64,000 nucleotides of DNA from Thermoleophilaceae bacterium (GCA_030447875.1 JAUJOA010000003.1:33415-97414), one strand, 5' to 3'; shown: positions 21,269 through 31,155, counted from the stretch's first letter. Made by a program: numbers and translations. Notes: a model not told the origin generated them from the letters alone.

Positions 21269-21538
21269 GTGAGCCGCGGCCAGAGATACCGCCTGCGCGC
21301 CCGCTCGGATCGCGAGGTCATACGTGAGGTCGAGCCGGGAACCGTCTACGTGGATCGTGAGACGGGCGAGGAGTTCGAGATCGTGGGGAAGGTGCTGCCG
21401 CTCGCTCCCTCGCAGAGCAACCTTCCATGGTCCGTCGAGAACCTCCGTCTCTGCGGGTGCTCGCTAGAGCAGCTTGCGCCGAAGGACCTGAACGACTGCC
21501 CTCACTGTGGCCGCCGGCTACCGGCGGTCGAGCCCTGA
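21269..21538 (+). CDS. Hypothetical protein with C-terminal zinc-ribbon-like cysteines
   Basis: VSRGQRYRLRARSDREVIREVEPGTVYVDRETGEEFEIVGKVLPL...LCGCSLEQLAPKDLNDCPHCGRRLP; GTG start. Confidence 0.6.
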   Translation: MSRGQRYRLRARSDREVIREVEPGTVYVDRETGEEFEIVGKVLPLAPSQSNLPWSVENLRLCGCSLEQLAPKDLNDCPHCGRRLPAVEP

Positions 21539-21543
21539 GCGCG

Positions 21544-21990
21544 GTGCGCCACTCGCTGGCCTGCATCCTGGCCTTCGTCTCACTGGCAGGCGCGGGCTGC
21601 GGCGGCGATGACGAGCCGAGCACCCCCGCGCCGCCCGACCTCACGGTGCCGACGGACAGTGAGCGAAAAGACCGCACCCAGGAGGAGAGTTCGACCGCCG
21701 AGGAGGAAACGGGCCCTCAAACGAGCACCGAGGGCGCCGCTACCACCGACACGCAGCCGAGCGTGGGTCAGCCTCCGAGCGGCGTGCCCGGTGGCACCAC
21801 GGCGTCGCCGCCGCCGCCCTCCGGGGGCTCAGGGGGATCGGGCGGTTCCGGTGGATCGGGCGGCTCCGGGGGAGGCAAGCCGGACCGGTCGAAGCCCGAC
21901 AGCCCGGAGAACGACATCCCACCGGAGCCCGGGACCCCGGAGGACCGCTTTGAGGAGTTCTGCCGCCAGAACCCGCAGGCCTGCGGCTGA
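21544..21990 (+). CDS. Probable lipoprotein with Gly/Ser linker
   Basis: Lipobox SLAGAGCGG; GSGGSGGSGGSGGSGGG tract; C-terminus FEEFCRQNPQACG. Confidence 0.6.
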   Translation: MRHSLACILAFVSLAGAGCGGDDEPSTPAPPDLTVPTDSERKDRTQEESSTAEEETGPQTSTEGAATTDTQPSVGQPPSGVPGGTTASPPPPSGGSGGSGGSGGSGGSGGGKPDRSKPDSPENDIPPEPGTPEDRFEEFCRQNPQACG

Positions 21991-22082
21991 GCCCCGATAG
22001 CCGTGGCCGGGCTGCGTCTCGGGGCTCGCCGTATCGGCATCCGGCTTCGCCCCTGCGTCCTTGCCCTGCTCGGCTCTGAGGC

Positions 22083-22451
22083 TCAGCCCGAGGTCATCAC
22101 CGTCGGAGGGCAGCCGGCGGCGCGGCGCGTGGCGGGAGTCGGTGAGCTTGGTTGTCGCACGCGCGCGGGAAGCGGGGCCGGCGCGGGCGCCGGCCGGCGG
22201 TCCGCTTGGCGCGGGCGCGGCCCGACCTGGTCACGAACGCGGTCCCGCCCCAGCGACAGCGGCGAGCCGTTGCCCCCGGGCGCGGGCCATGGATCCGGAT
22301 AGCGCTCCTGGCCCCCGCCACCGCGTCCCTCGTCCTCGGAGGAGTCGTCCCCTTCCTCGCGCAGCCGGAAGAACCAGATCAGCCAGACGATCAGCAGGCC
22401 GACGTCGAAGACCCGGAAGCCGACCATGAAGATCCACCCCTCCGTGCTCAC
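22083..22451 (-). CDS. Hypothetical membrane protein
   Basis: MSTEGWIFMVGFRVFDVGLLIVWLIWFFRLREEGDD, one helix and charged/proline-rich tail. Confidence 0.5.
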   Translation of the reverse strand: MSTEGWIFMVGFRVFDVGLLIVWLIWFFRLREEGDDSSEDEGRGGGGQERYPDPWPAPGGNGSPLSLGRDRVRDQVGPRPRQADRRPAPAPAPLPARVRQPSSPTPATRRAAGCPPTVMTSG

Positions 22452-22510
22452 GGCCCGGATGGTAGCGCCCGTTCTTCGCGGGCGCGAGACCTGGTCGACC
22501 GGCCCCGGAG

Positions 22511-22729
22511 CTACTTGTAGCGGTAGGTGATTCGGCCGCGATCCAGGTCGTACGGCGAAAGCTCGATCTTGATGCGATCGCCCGGGAGGATGCGGATGTA
22601 GTGCCGGCGCATCTTGCCCGAGATATGACCGAGGACCTCGTGGTCGTTGTCCAGCTTCACGCGGAACATCGTGTTCGGGAGGGCCTCGGTGACCTCGCCC
22701 TCCATCTCGATTTTCTCTTCCTTGGCCAA
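22511..22729 (-). CDS. infA: Translation initiation factor IF-1
   Basis: (TTG)[71 protein letters not shown], 72 aa. Confidence 0.95.
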   Translation of the reverse strand: MAKEEKIEMEGEVTEALPNTMFRVKLDNDHEVLGHISGKMRRHYIRILPGDRIKIELSPYDLDRGRITYRYK

Positions 22730-22791
22730 GCGCTGTGCGAAGGTTGGCCGGCCGCGCGCCCGGGAGCCCCCAGGCGCGCGCAGCACGCCGG

Positions 22792-22995
22792 CTAGATCTT
22801 CGTGACGTTTACCGCCTTGGGACCCTTGTCGCCGGCCTCCTCCTCGTAGGAGACCTTGGAGTTCTCCTGAAGGGTCTTGAAGCCCTGACCGTTGATGCCG
22901 GTGTGGTGGACGAAGAGATCGCGGTCACCCTCATCGGGAGTGATGAAGCCGTAGCCTTTCTCGTCGTTGAACCACTTGACCGTTCCGGTTGCCAT
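22792..22995 (-). CDS. Cold-shock protein
   Basis: [67 protein letters not shown]. Confidence 0.97.
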   Translation of the reverse strand: MATGTVKWFNDEKGYGFITPDEGDRDLFVHHTGINGQGFKTLQENSKVSYEEEAGDKGPKAVNVTKI

Positions 22996-23138
22996 GCGAT
23001 TAGCACCTTCCTGTCTTGCTATGCCCTACTCGGTGCTCATCTGGCGATCCGAACGTACGGCACATGCGTTTCCGCCGAGATGTCCCGGCCCACTCAGGTC
23101 GGAACGCTAGCAAGCCAGCCCGGCGACTGGGAGGCGCC

Positions 23139-23912
23139 TCACCTTCCCTCGAAAGTCGCCCTGCCAGGCCCCTCCTCGAGGAAGGACCGCACGGCGCGCT
23201 GGAGATCCTCGGTATCGAACAGTGGCCCGACGGTCTCGCCGACCCTCGCATCGGCGCCGCGCACCCCCTCGTCGAGGAACGCCCGGACCATCCGCTTCGT
23301 GGCGGCGTTCGCGATCGTCGGCCCGGTGGCAAGGCGCTCGGCGAAGCGCATCGACTTGGCGGCAAGGTCGGCGTCCGGAAGCACGCGGTTCAGGACGTTC
23401 CACCGCTCGAGCGTGGCGGCGTCGTAGAGGCCGCCGCTCATCACGAGCTCGCGAGCGCGCGCCGGCCCCGCCCGCTCGGCCACGCGCTGGGTGCCTCCCA
23501 TCGCCGGCGTCAGGCCGACGACGATCTCCACAAGCCCGAACTTGGCCGACTCCGACGCCCAGATCATGTCGCAGGCGAGCGACAGCTCGAAGCCGGCCGT
23601 GAGACAGAGTCCGTGGACGGACGCCAGCGTGGGGATCGGCATGTCCTCGAGCTTGTGCACGATCCGGATCAGGTCGGAGAAGAAGTCGCTCGCCTGGGCA
23701 GGCGTCTTGCCGTCGAAGACGTGAACGTCGGCACCGCCCGTGAATACGTCGCCCTCCGCTCGGACCAGGAGAGCCCGTGGAAGGTCGCGGTCGACCTCCT
23801 CGAGAACGGCGATCAGGTCGCGCGTGAGCTCGTCGCCGAAGAGGTTCAGCGGCGGGTCGTCGATGATGACGACGCCCACGTCGCCATGACGCTCGAGCCG
23901 GGCTCTAGCCAC
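23139..23912 (-). CDS. Enoyl-CoA hydratase/isomerase family protein
   Basis: FTGGADVHVF, IPTLASVHGLCLTAGFELSLACDMIWASESAKFGLVEIVVGLTPAMGGTQRVAE. Confidence 0.9.
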   Translation of the reverse strand: MARARLERHGDVGVVIIDDPPLNLFGDELTRDLIAVLEEVDRDLPRALLVRAEGDVFTGGADVHVFDGKTPAQASDFFSDLIRIVHKLEDMPIPTLASVHGLCLTAGFELSLACDMIWASESAKFGLVEIVVGLTPAMGGTQRVAERAGPARARELVMSGGLYDAATLERWNVLNRVLPDADLAAKSMRFAERLATGPTIANAATKRMVRAFLDEGVRGADARVGETVGPLFDTEDLQRAVRSFLEEGPGRATFEGR

Positions 23913-24312
23913 GAAGCTCCCGTGCCACCTCGGCGAGAACCTTCGGCTCCGCCCGCTCGGGCCGCGTGGGCAGCTCGAGCGGATCGTCGGCGTAGCGAGG
24001 GATCACGTGCAGGTGGAAGTGCCAGATCGTCTGCCAGGCCACGGGCTCGGCCGCGTTGAGCAGGTTGACGCCGTCGCAGTCGAGCCGCTCACGCATGGTC
24101 AGCGCCAGGCGCCTGGCGGCCATGGTCGTGCGCCCGAGGTCCTCGTCATCGATGTCGAAGAGGTTCCTCGAATGGCGCCGGGGGATGACCACCGCGTGGC
24201 CACGCGTCCACGGATTGATGTCCATGAACGCCACCGTGTGCTCGTCCTCTTGAATGACTTCGCCGGGCATGTCGCCCGCGAGGATCGAGCAGAAGACGCA
24301 GTCGTCGGCCAT
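23905..24312 (-). CDS. HIT family protein
   Basis: CVFCSILAGDMPGEVIQEDEHTVAFMDINPWTRGHAVVIPRRH...WHFHLHVIPRY. Confidence 0.95.
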   Translation of the reverse strand: MADDCVFCSILAGDMPGEVIQEDEHTVAFMDINPWTRGHAVVIPRRHSRNLFDIDDEDLGRTTMAARRLALTMRERLDCDGVNLLNAAEPVAWQTIWHFHLHVIPRYADDPLELPTRPERAEPKVLAEVARELRG

Positions 24313-24336
24313 GGGCGCCCGTAGCTTAAGGGGCTC

Positions 24337-25770
24337 CTAGGGCGGATTCTCACGCAGGCGGCGTGCATAAGCCACCGCGTCCTCGGCCGTGACCACATCG
24401 CCCGAGAAACGCGCCTCGCGCAGCGCTGCGAGCAGACGACCGAGCGCGGGGCCCGGCGGAATCTCGAGCGCAGTAGCGAGTTCGTCGCCCCGGATCGGCG
24501 GACTCGGGGGTCCCTTGGCTCGCCACGCCAGCGCGTCGGTCATCAGCTCGCGCGCCAGGCCCAGGTGGGCTGCGATCGCCGTCTCAGCATTCTTGCCCCT
24601 TGTGGCCAGACGATCCGCGCATGAAAGGACCGTCACCTCGACCTCGACCGGCTCGCATCTGGCGAGGTAGCGGTAGACGGTTCGGCGCGACAGCGGGCGC
24701 TCGTGCACGAGGAAGCCGAGGACCAGGTGGTGGCGCGTGATCCTGGACAGGAACTGGCTTAGCCGCTCGCTCGTGCGGAGTCGCCCGCAGAGCGTGGCGA
24801 TCAGGTCGGCGCCCACCGAATCGTGCCCGATGAACGTGACGCGGCCATCGGCCCTGATCCCCCGCGTTGCCGGCTTCCCAACGTCGTGCAGGAGGGCGGC
24901 GAAGCGCAGCGCCTGCCCGCGCGTGAGCTCGTCGGCGAGCGGCTCCGCGAGCTCCCGCCGCAGATCGTCGCCGAGATCGCCGAAGACCTCGGCCAGGTGG
25001 TCCTCCAGCCATATCTGGCGCCGGAGCACCTCGAGCGTGTGGGCGTGCACGTCGAGGTGATGGAACTGGCTCTGCTCGACGCCGTGGAGGGCACCCACCT
25101 CGGGCAGGACGGCTGCGATCAGCCCGAGCCGATCCGCGAGCTCGAGGCCCTCGACCGCCCGGTCGGCTATCACCAGCCGGCGAAGCTCCGCAAACACGCG
25201 CTCAGGTGAGGCCTCCGAGACTCGGGACGCCGCCGCTCCCGAGAGCCGCTCGGTCTCCGCGTCGGGGCTCAGCTGCAGTTCGGTCGCCAGCCGTACGAGG
25301 CGCAGCGGGCGGAGCGGGTCGGCCTCGTACGCCGCGGGACCTACCACGCGCAGCACCCCCGCCTCGAGGTCGGAGCGCCCGCCGTGGGGGTCGACGACCT
25401 CTCCGCCGTCGATCGGCATCGCCATCGCGTTGACCGTGAAGTCGCGCCTGGAGAGGTCGGCCGCGATGTCCTCCCCGTGGAGGGGCGATACGTCACAGAC
25501 CCACTCGCGCTCGCGATCCATCGCGCGCCAGGCGCCGAACGCCTCCGACAGCTGGAATACCGGTCCGCCGCCCCTGCGGGCGACCGCGCGAGCGGCCGCC
25601 TCGGGGTCCCCCCGCACCGCCACGTCGACGTCTGTGACCGGCCGCTCCAGCAGGGCGTCGCGAACCGTGCCTCCTACGAGCCAGGCCTCTCCGGCCGAGC
25701 CGGCGAGTGCCTCTCGCACGATCCGAACGGGGCCCTCTCCCAGCACGGCCTCGTCGGGACGCCGCGTCAT
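24337..25770 (-). CDS. CCA tRNA nucleotidyltransferase / poly(A) polymerase family
   Basis: AWLVGGTVRDALLERPVTDVDVAVRG; RRDFTVNAMAMPI; HD-type ALLHDVGKPATR. Confidence 0.92.
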   Translation of the reverse strand: MTRRPDEAVLGEGPVRIVREALAGSAGEAWLVGGTVRDALLERPVTDVDVAVRGDPEAAARAVARRGGGPVFQLSEAFGAWRAMDREREWVCDVSPLHGEDIAADLSRRDFTVNAMAMPIDGGEVVDPHGGRSDLEAGVLRVVGPAAYEADPLRPLRLVRLATELQLSPDAETERLSGAAASRVSEASPERVFAELRRLVIADRAVEGLELADRLGLIAAVLPEVGALHGVEQSQFHHLDVHAHTLEVLRRQIWLEDHLAEVFGDLGDDLRRELAEPLADELTRGQALRFAALLHDVGKPATRGIRADGRVTFIGHDSVGADLIATLCGRLRTSERLSQFLSRITRHHLVLGFLVHERPLSRRTVYRYLARCEPVEVEVTVLSCADRLATRGKNAETAIAAHLGLARELMTDALAWRAKGPPSPPIRGDELATALEIPPGPALGRLLAALREARFSGDVVTAEDAVAYARRLRENPP

Positions 25771-26894
25771 CGGTCCTCGTGCAGTCGCCTGACGCGCTGG
25801 GTCAAGCCGCACGTCACCTCGTAGTTGATGGTGCCCAGTCGATCGGCCGCCTCCTCGCACAGGAGCCGCTCGCCGTCCTGGTCACCGATCAGCACCACCC
25901 GGTCCCCCGGCTCGACGTCCGTCTCGGCGCCGAGGTCGATCGTGATGTTGTCCATGCTCACGGTGCCCACGAGCGGGCGGCGACGCCCTCGGACGAGCAC
26001 GTCCGCGTTGTTCGACAGGCCCCGACGCACGCCATCGCCGTAGCCGATCGGCACGACTGCCACCCACGTCTCCGCTTCCGCGCGCCATCGTCTCCCATAG
26101 CCGGCGGTCTCCCCCGGCTCGAAGCGCTTCACGTCGGCCACGTAGGACTCGAGCGCGAGCACCGGTTCGAGCCCCCGCTCCGCGGGATCCTCCTGGAACG
26201 GGTCGAGGCCGTATACGGCGATGCCACAGCGCACCATGTCGAAGTGGCTCGCGGGCTCGCGATACACGGCCGCGCTGTTCGCGGCGTGAACGACGACGTG
26301 GGGGTGGGAATGCCGCATCCGGTCGACAAAGGCCCTGAAGGCCGAGAGCTGGGCGGGGAAGTGGTCATCCCCCAGCTCGTCGGCGGTGGCGAAGTGGGTC
26401 ATCAGGCCCGCGAGCTCGAGCCGGTCGTCGGCGACCACACGATCTGCCACCGCTCGGGCCCGATCGGCGACCTTGGTCCCGAGGCGGCCCATCCCCGTGT
26501 CGAGCTTCACGTGGACGCGGACGGGCCGATCGGCGCCGCCGGCGAGATCGCCGAGCTCATCCACGAGCGCCTCGTTCCAGGCCACCACATCCGCACCGGC
26601 CACAAGCGCGGTTCGCGCGTCCGCCCCGGTTAGCGCGCCCATCACCAGGATCCGGGCGTTTCCTTCCGCCTCGCGTAGCGCCGCCGCCTCTTCGGCGGTA
26701 GCCACGCCGAGCCAGGCGGCTCCCCCCTCCAGGGCCGCCCGCGCACAGGCCGCCTGGCCGTGGCCATAGGCATCCGCCTTCACCACGGCGCAGAGATCCG
26801 CGCCGCCCGTGAGCAGCGCACGCAGATGACCGCAGTTGCGCCTCACCGCACCCACGTTCACGCGCGCGAGCGCGCGCTCGTTGCCGGCGGTCAT
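25767..26894 (-). CDS. alr: Alanine racemase
   Basis: ADLCAVVKADAYGHGQAACARAALEGGAAWLGVATAEEA; LDTGMGRLG; VVPIGYGDGVRRGLSNNADVLVRGRRRPLVGTVSMDNITIDLG. Confidence 0.96.
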   Translation of the reverse strand: MTAGNERALARVNVGAVRRNCGHLRALLTGGADLCAVVKADAYGHGQAACARAALEGGAAWLGVATAEEAAALREAEGNARILVMGALTGADARTALVAGADVVAWNEALVDELGDLAGGADRPVRVHVKLDTGMGRLGTKVADRARAVADRVVADDRLELAGLMTHFATADELGDDHFPAQLSAFRAFVDRMRHSHPHVVVHAANSAAVYREPASHFDMVRCGIAVYGLDPFQEDPAERGLEPVLALESYVADVKRFEPGETAGYGRRWRAEAETWVAVVPIGYGDGVRRGLSNNADVLVRGRRRPLVGTVSMDNITIDLGAETDVEPGDRVVLIGDQDGERLLCEEAADRLGTINYEVTCGLTQRVRRLHEDR

Positions 26895-28417
26895 TCGTCG
26901 CGGCCGCGGGCGAGTGCCTCGGGCAGCGCCGCGATCACATCGCCGGCGATCGTGTGGTCGGCGCCGATCCGCTCGGCGGCGACGATGCCGGCGCGGGCGT
27001 GGGCCAGCACTCCGGCGGACGCCGCCTCGAACGGGTCGAGCCCCTTCGCCAGCAACGCTCCGATGACGCCAGAGAGCACGTCGCCGGTCCCGGCCGTCGC
27101 GAGCGCCGGAGTCGCCCCCGCGCTGATCGCGACAGGCCACTCGGGCGTCGCCACGATCGAGTCGTCACCTTTCAGCACCACGACGGCGCCGCTTCGCTCC
27201 GCCGCCGCTCGGGCGGCCAGGAGTCGGCCCGCGTTGATCGACTGGGAGTCCGTGTCTAGCAGGCGCGCGAGCTCGCCGGCGTGTGGAGTGAGGACCGTCG
27301 GTCCCGGACGCTTCGTGAGCGACTCCAGCCGCCCGACGTGTGCGTTCAGCCCGTCGGCGTCGATGAGCATCGGCGCCTCGACCGCTGCAGCGACCTCACG
27401 CGCGAAGTCGAACGCGCCGTCGGTCCTTCCGATGCCCGGTCCGAGCACCACGCATCCCGCCCGCTCAGCGAGCCTCGCGACCTCCTCTGCGCCCGCCGCC
27501 ACATGGGCGCCGTCGGCCTCCGGCAGCCCGACCGTCATCTCCTCGAGAAGTCGTAGCTCGAATGTGGGCTCGGCGGACGCCGGTACGGCCACCTGCACGT
27601 AGCCCGCGCCCGTGCGCGCGGCCGACTTCGCAGCCATCGTGGGGGCGCCGGTGAGGCCGCGAGAGCCGCCTGCGATCACGACGACGCCGGACGTGAACTT
27701 CGAGCCGTCACGCGCGCGGCGTGGGATCAGCTCGAGCGCGCGGGTAGCGACGAGACCGGCGCGACCCGGCGCCGGAGCGCCACGGGGAATGCCGATCTCG
27801 ACGACCCTGACCTGCCCGCTGTGGTAGGTCCCGGGGGCCACATGGAGCCCGATCTTCGAGCCGTGGAACGTGACCGTCAGATCCGAGCGAACCGCCTCCC
27901 CCTGCACCTCACCGGTTGAGGCGTCGACGCCAGAGGGCACGTCGCAGGCGAGGACGGGGCAGGTCTGCTCGTTGATCGCGGCGATCGCTCCGGCCACGGG
28001 CTCCCTCGGGGTGCCTGAGAACCCGGTCCCCAGAAGGCAGTCGACCACGCACCCGGAGCCGTCCAGTGTGCCGGGCGCAAAAGGCGCCGGCCGAGCGCCG
28101 GGCAGGCGCTCGAGGTTCGAGCGCGCGTCGCCCTTGAAATCGTCCAGGGCGCCCGTCGCGAGGACGTCCACCTCGTGCCCGTCGCCGCGAAGGAGGCGGG
28201 CGGCCACGAGCCCGTCCCCGCCGTTGTTCCCCTTCCCGACCACGACTCGCACGGGTAGCGCCGACCGCGCCACCTCAGTCGCCGCTCGGGCGAGCCCCTC
28301 ACCAGCGCGCTCCATCAGATCGAGGGAGGGAACGCCGGCCTCCTCGATCGACCAGGCGTCCGCAGCCCGCATCTCATCGGCGTCGTAGAGCGGGTCGAGC
28401 CAGTTGGGGACCGCCAT
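26891..28417 (-). CDS. nnr: Bifunctional NAD(P)H-hydrate epimerase / dehydratase
   Basis: VVVGKGNNGGDGLVAARLL; CDVPSGVDASTGE; GSRGLTGAPTMAAKSAARTGAGYVQV; ALATAGTGDVLSGVIGALLAKG. Confidence 0.94.
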   Translation of the reverse strand: MAVPNWLDPLYDADEMRAADAWSIEEAGVPSLDLMERAGEGLARAATEVARSALPVRVVVGKGNNGGDGLVAARLLRGDGHEVDVLATGALDDFKGDARSNLERLPGARPAPFAPGTLDGSGCVVDCLLGTGFSGTPREPVAGAIAAINEQTCPVLACDVPSGVDASTGEVQGEAVRSDLTVTFHGSKIGLHVAPGTYHSGQVRVVEIGIPRGAPAPGRAGLVATRALELIPRRARDGSKFTSGVVVIAGGSRGLTGAPTMAAKSAARTGAGYVQVAVPASAEPTFELRLLEEMTVGLPEADGAHVAAGAEEVARLAERAGCVVLGPGIGRTDGAFDFAREVAAAVEAPMLIDADGLNAHVGRLESLTKRPGPTVLTPHAGELARLLDTDSQSINAGRLLAARAAAERSGAVVVLKGDDSIVATPEWPVAISAGATPALATAGTGDVLSGVIGALLAKGLDPFEAASAGVLAHARAGIVAAERIGADHTIAGDVIAALPEALARGRDE

Positions 28418-28794
28418 CAGCGGCTCGACCGCGGACGGGCCGGCGTCAACACGGCCACGGCGCCCGCCGTCATGCGATCGTGGGTGAGGGATACGGCGGG
28501 CGCGACACCGAGCTGCCCGGCTCGACGGGCCGCCGCGCCGGCCAGGCGAACGCGCGGCCCCTCCTGGTCCGAGACCACCTCCACATCGCGATGGCTCCAG
28601 CTCGTCAGGCCCAGCGCCTTCGCCACCGCCTCCTTGGCACAGAAGCGCGCGGCCAGATGCTGGGCGGGGCGGGCGCGCCTGGACGCATACGCGCGCTCGA
28701 GGTCCGTGAAGAGGCGCTCGGCGATCAGCGGTCGCCGTTCGAGTGCCCGCTCCATGCGGTCGATCTCGAGCAGGTCAAGTCCAATCCCCGGCAC
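28417..28794 (-). CDS. acpS: Holo-[acyl-carrier-protein] synthase
   Basis: MPGIGLDLLEIDRMERALERRPLIAERLFTDLE...LAARFCAKEAVAKALG; VSLTHDRMTAGAVAV. Confidence 0.94.
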   Translation of the reverse strand: MPGIGLDLLEIDRMERALERRPLIAERLFTDLERAYASRRARPAQHLAARFCAKEAVAKALGLTSWSHRDVEVVSDQEGPRVRLAGAAARRAGQLGVAPAVSLTHDRMTAGAVAVLTPARPRSSR

Positions 28795-28882
28795 ACCGGC
28801 GAGCGTAGCGACGCGCGGTCAGCCGCGCCGGCACCGAGCACCAAGACTTCCGGTTCGCAGCGCAACCTCTAGCCTCTGGCCC

Positions 28883-29611
28883 GTGACCTCGGCCAGACGC
28901 TTGCTCATACTGCTCGCGTTCGTCCTCATGGCGGCGGGCATCGTCCTGATGCTTGCCCTCGAGAGCGCCGTCTTCCTCGTGCTGACGATCGCGGGCTTCG
29001 TGCTAGTGATCCTGTCCGTTCCGGGCCTGTCTCGCGACGACGAAGACGGCGCCGGCGAGCCCGCCGGCACCCCGCCCCCGGCCCCGGACCAGCCGACCAT
29101 GGTGCAGGCGCCCGCCGACGTGAAGACGGCGGAGGCGGACGAGCAGGCACTGACCCAGACCGCCGTTTGGACGGAGCCCGAGGGCCAAGCTCGAGGAGTC
29201 GACGCTCCGTTCGATCCTGAGCCCCCGCACGCCGATGCCGAGGCGCTTCGAGCGGACGCGTCGTCGCCGCCGGATGCCGCGGAAGGCGACACTGAGGCGG
29301 TGGGGGCGCCCGGCGGCGGTGTGCGGGAGGTTCACTCCGGCGTGACGATGACCGGTCCGGGCGCCGAGGATCGGGAGGGCGAATCGGAGCCCGAGGCGGT
29401 CGGCGCGATCCACGATCAACGCACCGGCGCGGGAGCCGTCTTCGGACCGCCGCTCGGTGACGCTTCCTGGGACGAGAACGCGGTCGGTGGGCCTGGGGCG
29501 CTCATCCGCGGGCTCGGCGACCGAGCGGCCGAGCGGCCGGCGGGCGCCATCGCCGTCGCCGGCGCCGGGGTCGTCGGCCTCCTGATCTGGCTGCGACGCC
29601 TGCGGTCCTAG
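28883..29611 (+). CDS. Hypothetical protein, two N-terminal helices, long acidic region, C-terminal helix
   Basis: GTG start; RLLILLAFVLMAAGIVLMLALESAVFLVLTIAGFVLVIL ... AGVVGLLIWLRRLRS. Confidence 0.6.
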   Translation: MTSARRLLILLAFVLMAAGIVLMLALESAVFLVLTIAGFVLVILSVPGLSRDDEDGAGEPAGTPPPAPDQPTMVQAPADVKTAEADEQALTQTAVWTEPEGQARGVDAPFDPEPPHADAEALRADASSPPDAAEGDTEAVGAPGGGVREVHSGVTMTGPGAEDREGESEPEAVGAIHDQRTGAGAVFGPPLGDASWDENAVGGPGALIRGLGDRAAERPAGAIAVAGAGVVGLLIWLRRLRS

Positions 29612-29648
29612 CGCCGTCGCCGGTTGAGCAACCATAATGTGATCGGTG

Positions 29649-29936
29649 ATGCGCCCCCCTAGATCACTGACCGGTCGGGTGGCTCAGGAGTACATCCTCC
29701 GCCGGCTCGGCTCCCGAAGTCACCGACGCCGCGGCTATGGCTGGCCGACGCAGCGGGGCCACGGTGGGTTCCCGTACGGGAGCAGAGGGTGGCCGGCCTC
29801 ATCGCGCGGATATCGGGGCGGTACCAACGTTCGCGTCTTCGGCTGCTGCCTCCCGGGCTGTGGCGCCTACTCCCTGCTCGGGGTCACGGCCGTCGGCGCG
29901 GGAGTGAAGCTGGCCGCACGGCGCCTGTCAGCATGA
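29649..29936 (+). CDS. Arg/Gly-rich small hypothetical protein
   Basis: MRPPRSLTGRVAQEYILRRLGSRSHRRRGYGWPTQRGHGGFPYGSRGWPASSRGYRGG...CCLPGCGAYSLLGVTAVGAGVKLAARRLSA. Confidence 0.45.
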   Translation: MRPPRSLTGRVAQEYILRRLGSRSHRRRGYGWPTQRGHGGFPYGSRGWPASSRGYRGGTNVRVFGCCLPGCGAYSLLGVTAVGAGVKLAARRLSA

Positions 29937-30034
29937 TCGCCTTCTTCTCGAACCGCCTGGGCTGCGTCGGCTCGCTGCTAGTCTCCGCGGGGCTCACGCT
30001 CGCGGTGTTGCTCCTGACCGGAGCGTTCGACTGA
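29933..30034 (+). CDS. 33-aa one-helix membrane microprotein
   Basis: MIAFFSNRLGCVGSLLVSAGLTLAVLLLTGAFD*; ATGA overlap with upstream ORF, 5 nt before desaturase start. Confidence 0.5.
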   Translation: MIAFFSNRLGCVGSLLVSAGLTLAVLLLTGAFD

Positions 30035-30039
30035 GAACC

Positions 30040-31095
30040 ATGGCCACGGCAGCCATCCCAAGTGTCAAGCAGCGCTCCGGGGAGCCCTTCTGGCGTGAAG
30101 CCATCGCCCCCTACGCCCGGGCGCATCTCGGTCGCAGCCTGCTCGACATCGCGACCTCGATCGTGCCCTACCTGCTGCTGTCGGTCGTGATGTATCTCGC
30201 GCTGGACCTCTCGTACCTCTTGGTCCTCGCCCTGGCGGTGCCCGCCGCGGGGTTCTTGCTGCGGACATACATCGTCTTCCACGACTGCACTCACGGGTCA
30301 TTCCTCGCGTCGAAGCGGGCCAACGCCTGGCTGGGGATCGCCTCGGGGCTCGTCGTCTTCTCCCCTTTCCACAGCTGGCGACACAACCACGCGGTCCACC
30401 ACGCCACCTCCGGAGACCTCGACCGGCGCGGCGTGGGGGACGTTCCCACCAAGACGGTGGCCGAGTACGCCGCCCTGCCGTGGAAGCAGCGGCTCGGATA
30501 CCGGCTCTTCCGCAACCCGCTCGTCATGTTCGGTATCGGGCCGATCTGGGCGCTGGTAGTGCAACCGCGCCTGGTCTCGCGCTCGGCGCGCCCGCGCATC
30601 CGTCGCAGCGTCATCGGCACGAACATCGCTCTGGCGCTCCTGGTCGGCGGCCTCTGCTGGCTTGTCGGCTGGCGTGAGTACCTGCTCGTGCAGACGCCGA
30701 CGATCCTGCTAGCCGGCTCAGCGGGCGTATGGCTCTTCTACGTCCAGCACCAGTTCGAGGACGCCTACTGGCAGAGCTCCGACGGCTGGAGCTACGCCGA
30801 CGCCGCGCTGCGCGGCAGCTCGTATCTGAAGCTCCCGAAGGTGCTCCAGTTCTTCACTGGCAACATCGGCCTCCACCACGTGCACCATCTCAGCGCGCGC
30901 ATCCCCAACTACAACTTGCAGCGCGCCCACGACGAGAATCCGATCTTCCACGACGTGCCCACGCTGTCGCTGTGGGACGGACTCCGCGCCGTCAGGCTCA
31001 AGCTCTGGGACGAGGACCGCGGCCAGCTCGTGACGTGGGCGCAAGCTCGTGCACGGGCAACCACGCCGACGGGACAGCTGGCTTCCGGTCACTAG
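30040..31095 (+). CDS. Fatty acid desaturase
   Basis: Histidine boxes HDCTHGS, HSWRHNHAVHHATSG, LHHVHHLS. Confidence 0.94.
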   Translation: MATAAIPSVKQRSGEPFWREAIAPYARAHLGRSLLDIATSIVPYLLLSVVMYLALDLSYLLVLALAVPAAGFLLRTYIVFHDCTHGSFLASKRANAWLGIASGLVVFSPFHSWRHNHAVHHATSGDLDRRGVGDVPTKTVAEYAALPWKQRLGYRLFRNPLVMFGIGPIWALVVQPRLVSRSARPRIRRSVIGTNIALALLVGGLCWLVGWREYLLVQTPTILLAGSAGVWLFYVQHQFEDAYWQSSDGWSYADAALRGSSYLKLPKVLQFFTGNIGLHHVHHLSARIPNYNLQRAHDENPIFHDVPTLSLWDGLRAVRLKLWDEDRGQLVTWAQARARATTPTGQLASGH

Positions 31096-31155
31096 ACACC
31101 GGCGATAACCCCGTGATCGCCAGGCGGAGTCCCGGGCCGCCGCGGGCAGGCAGCG

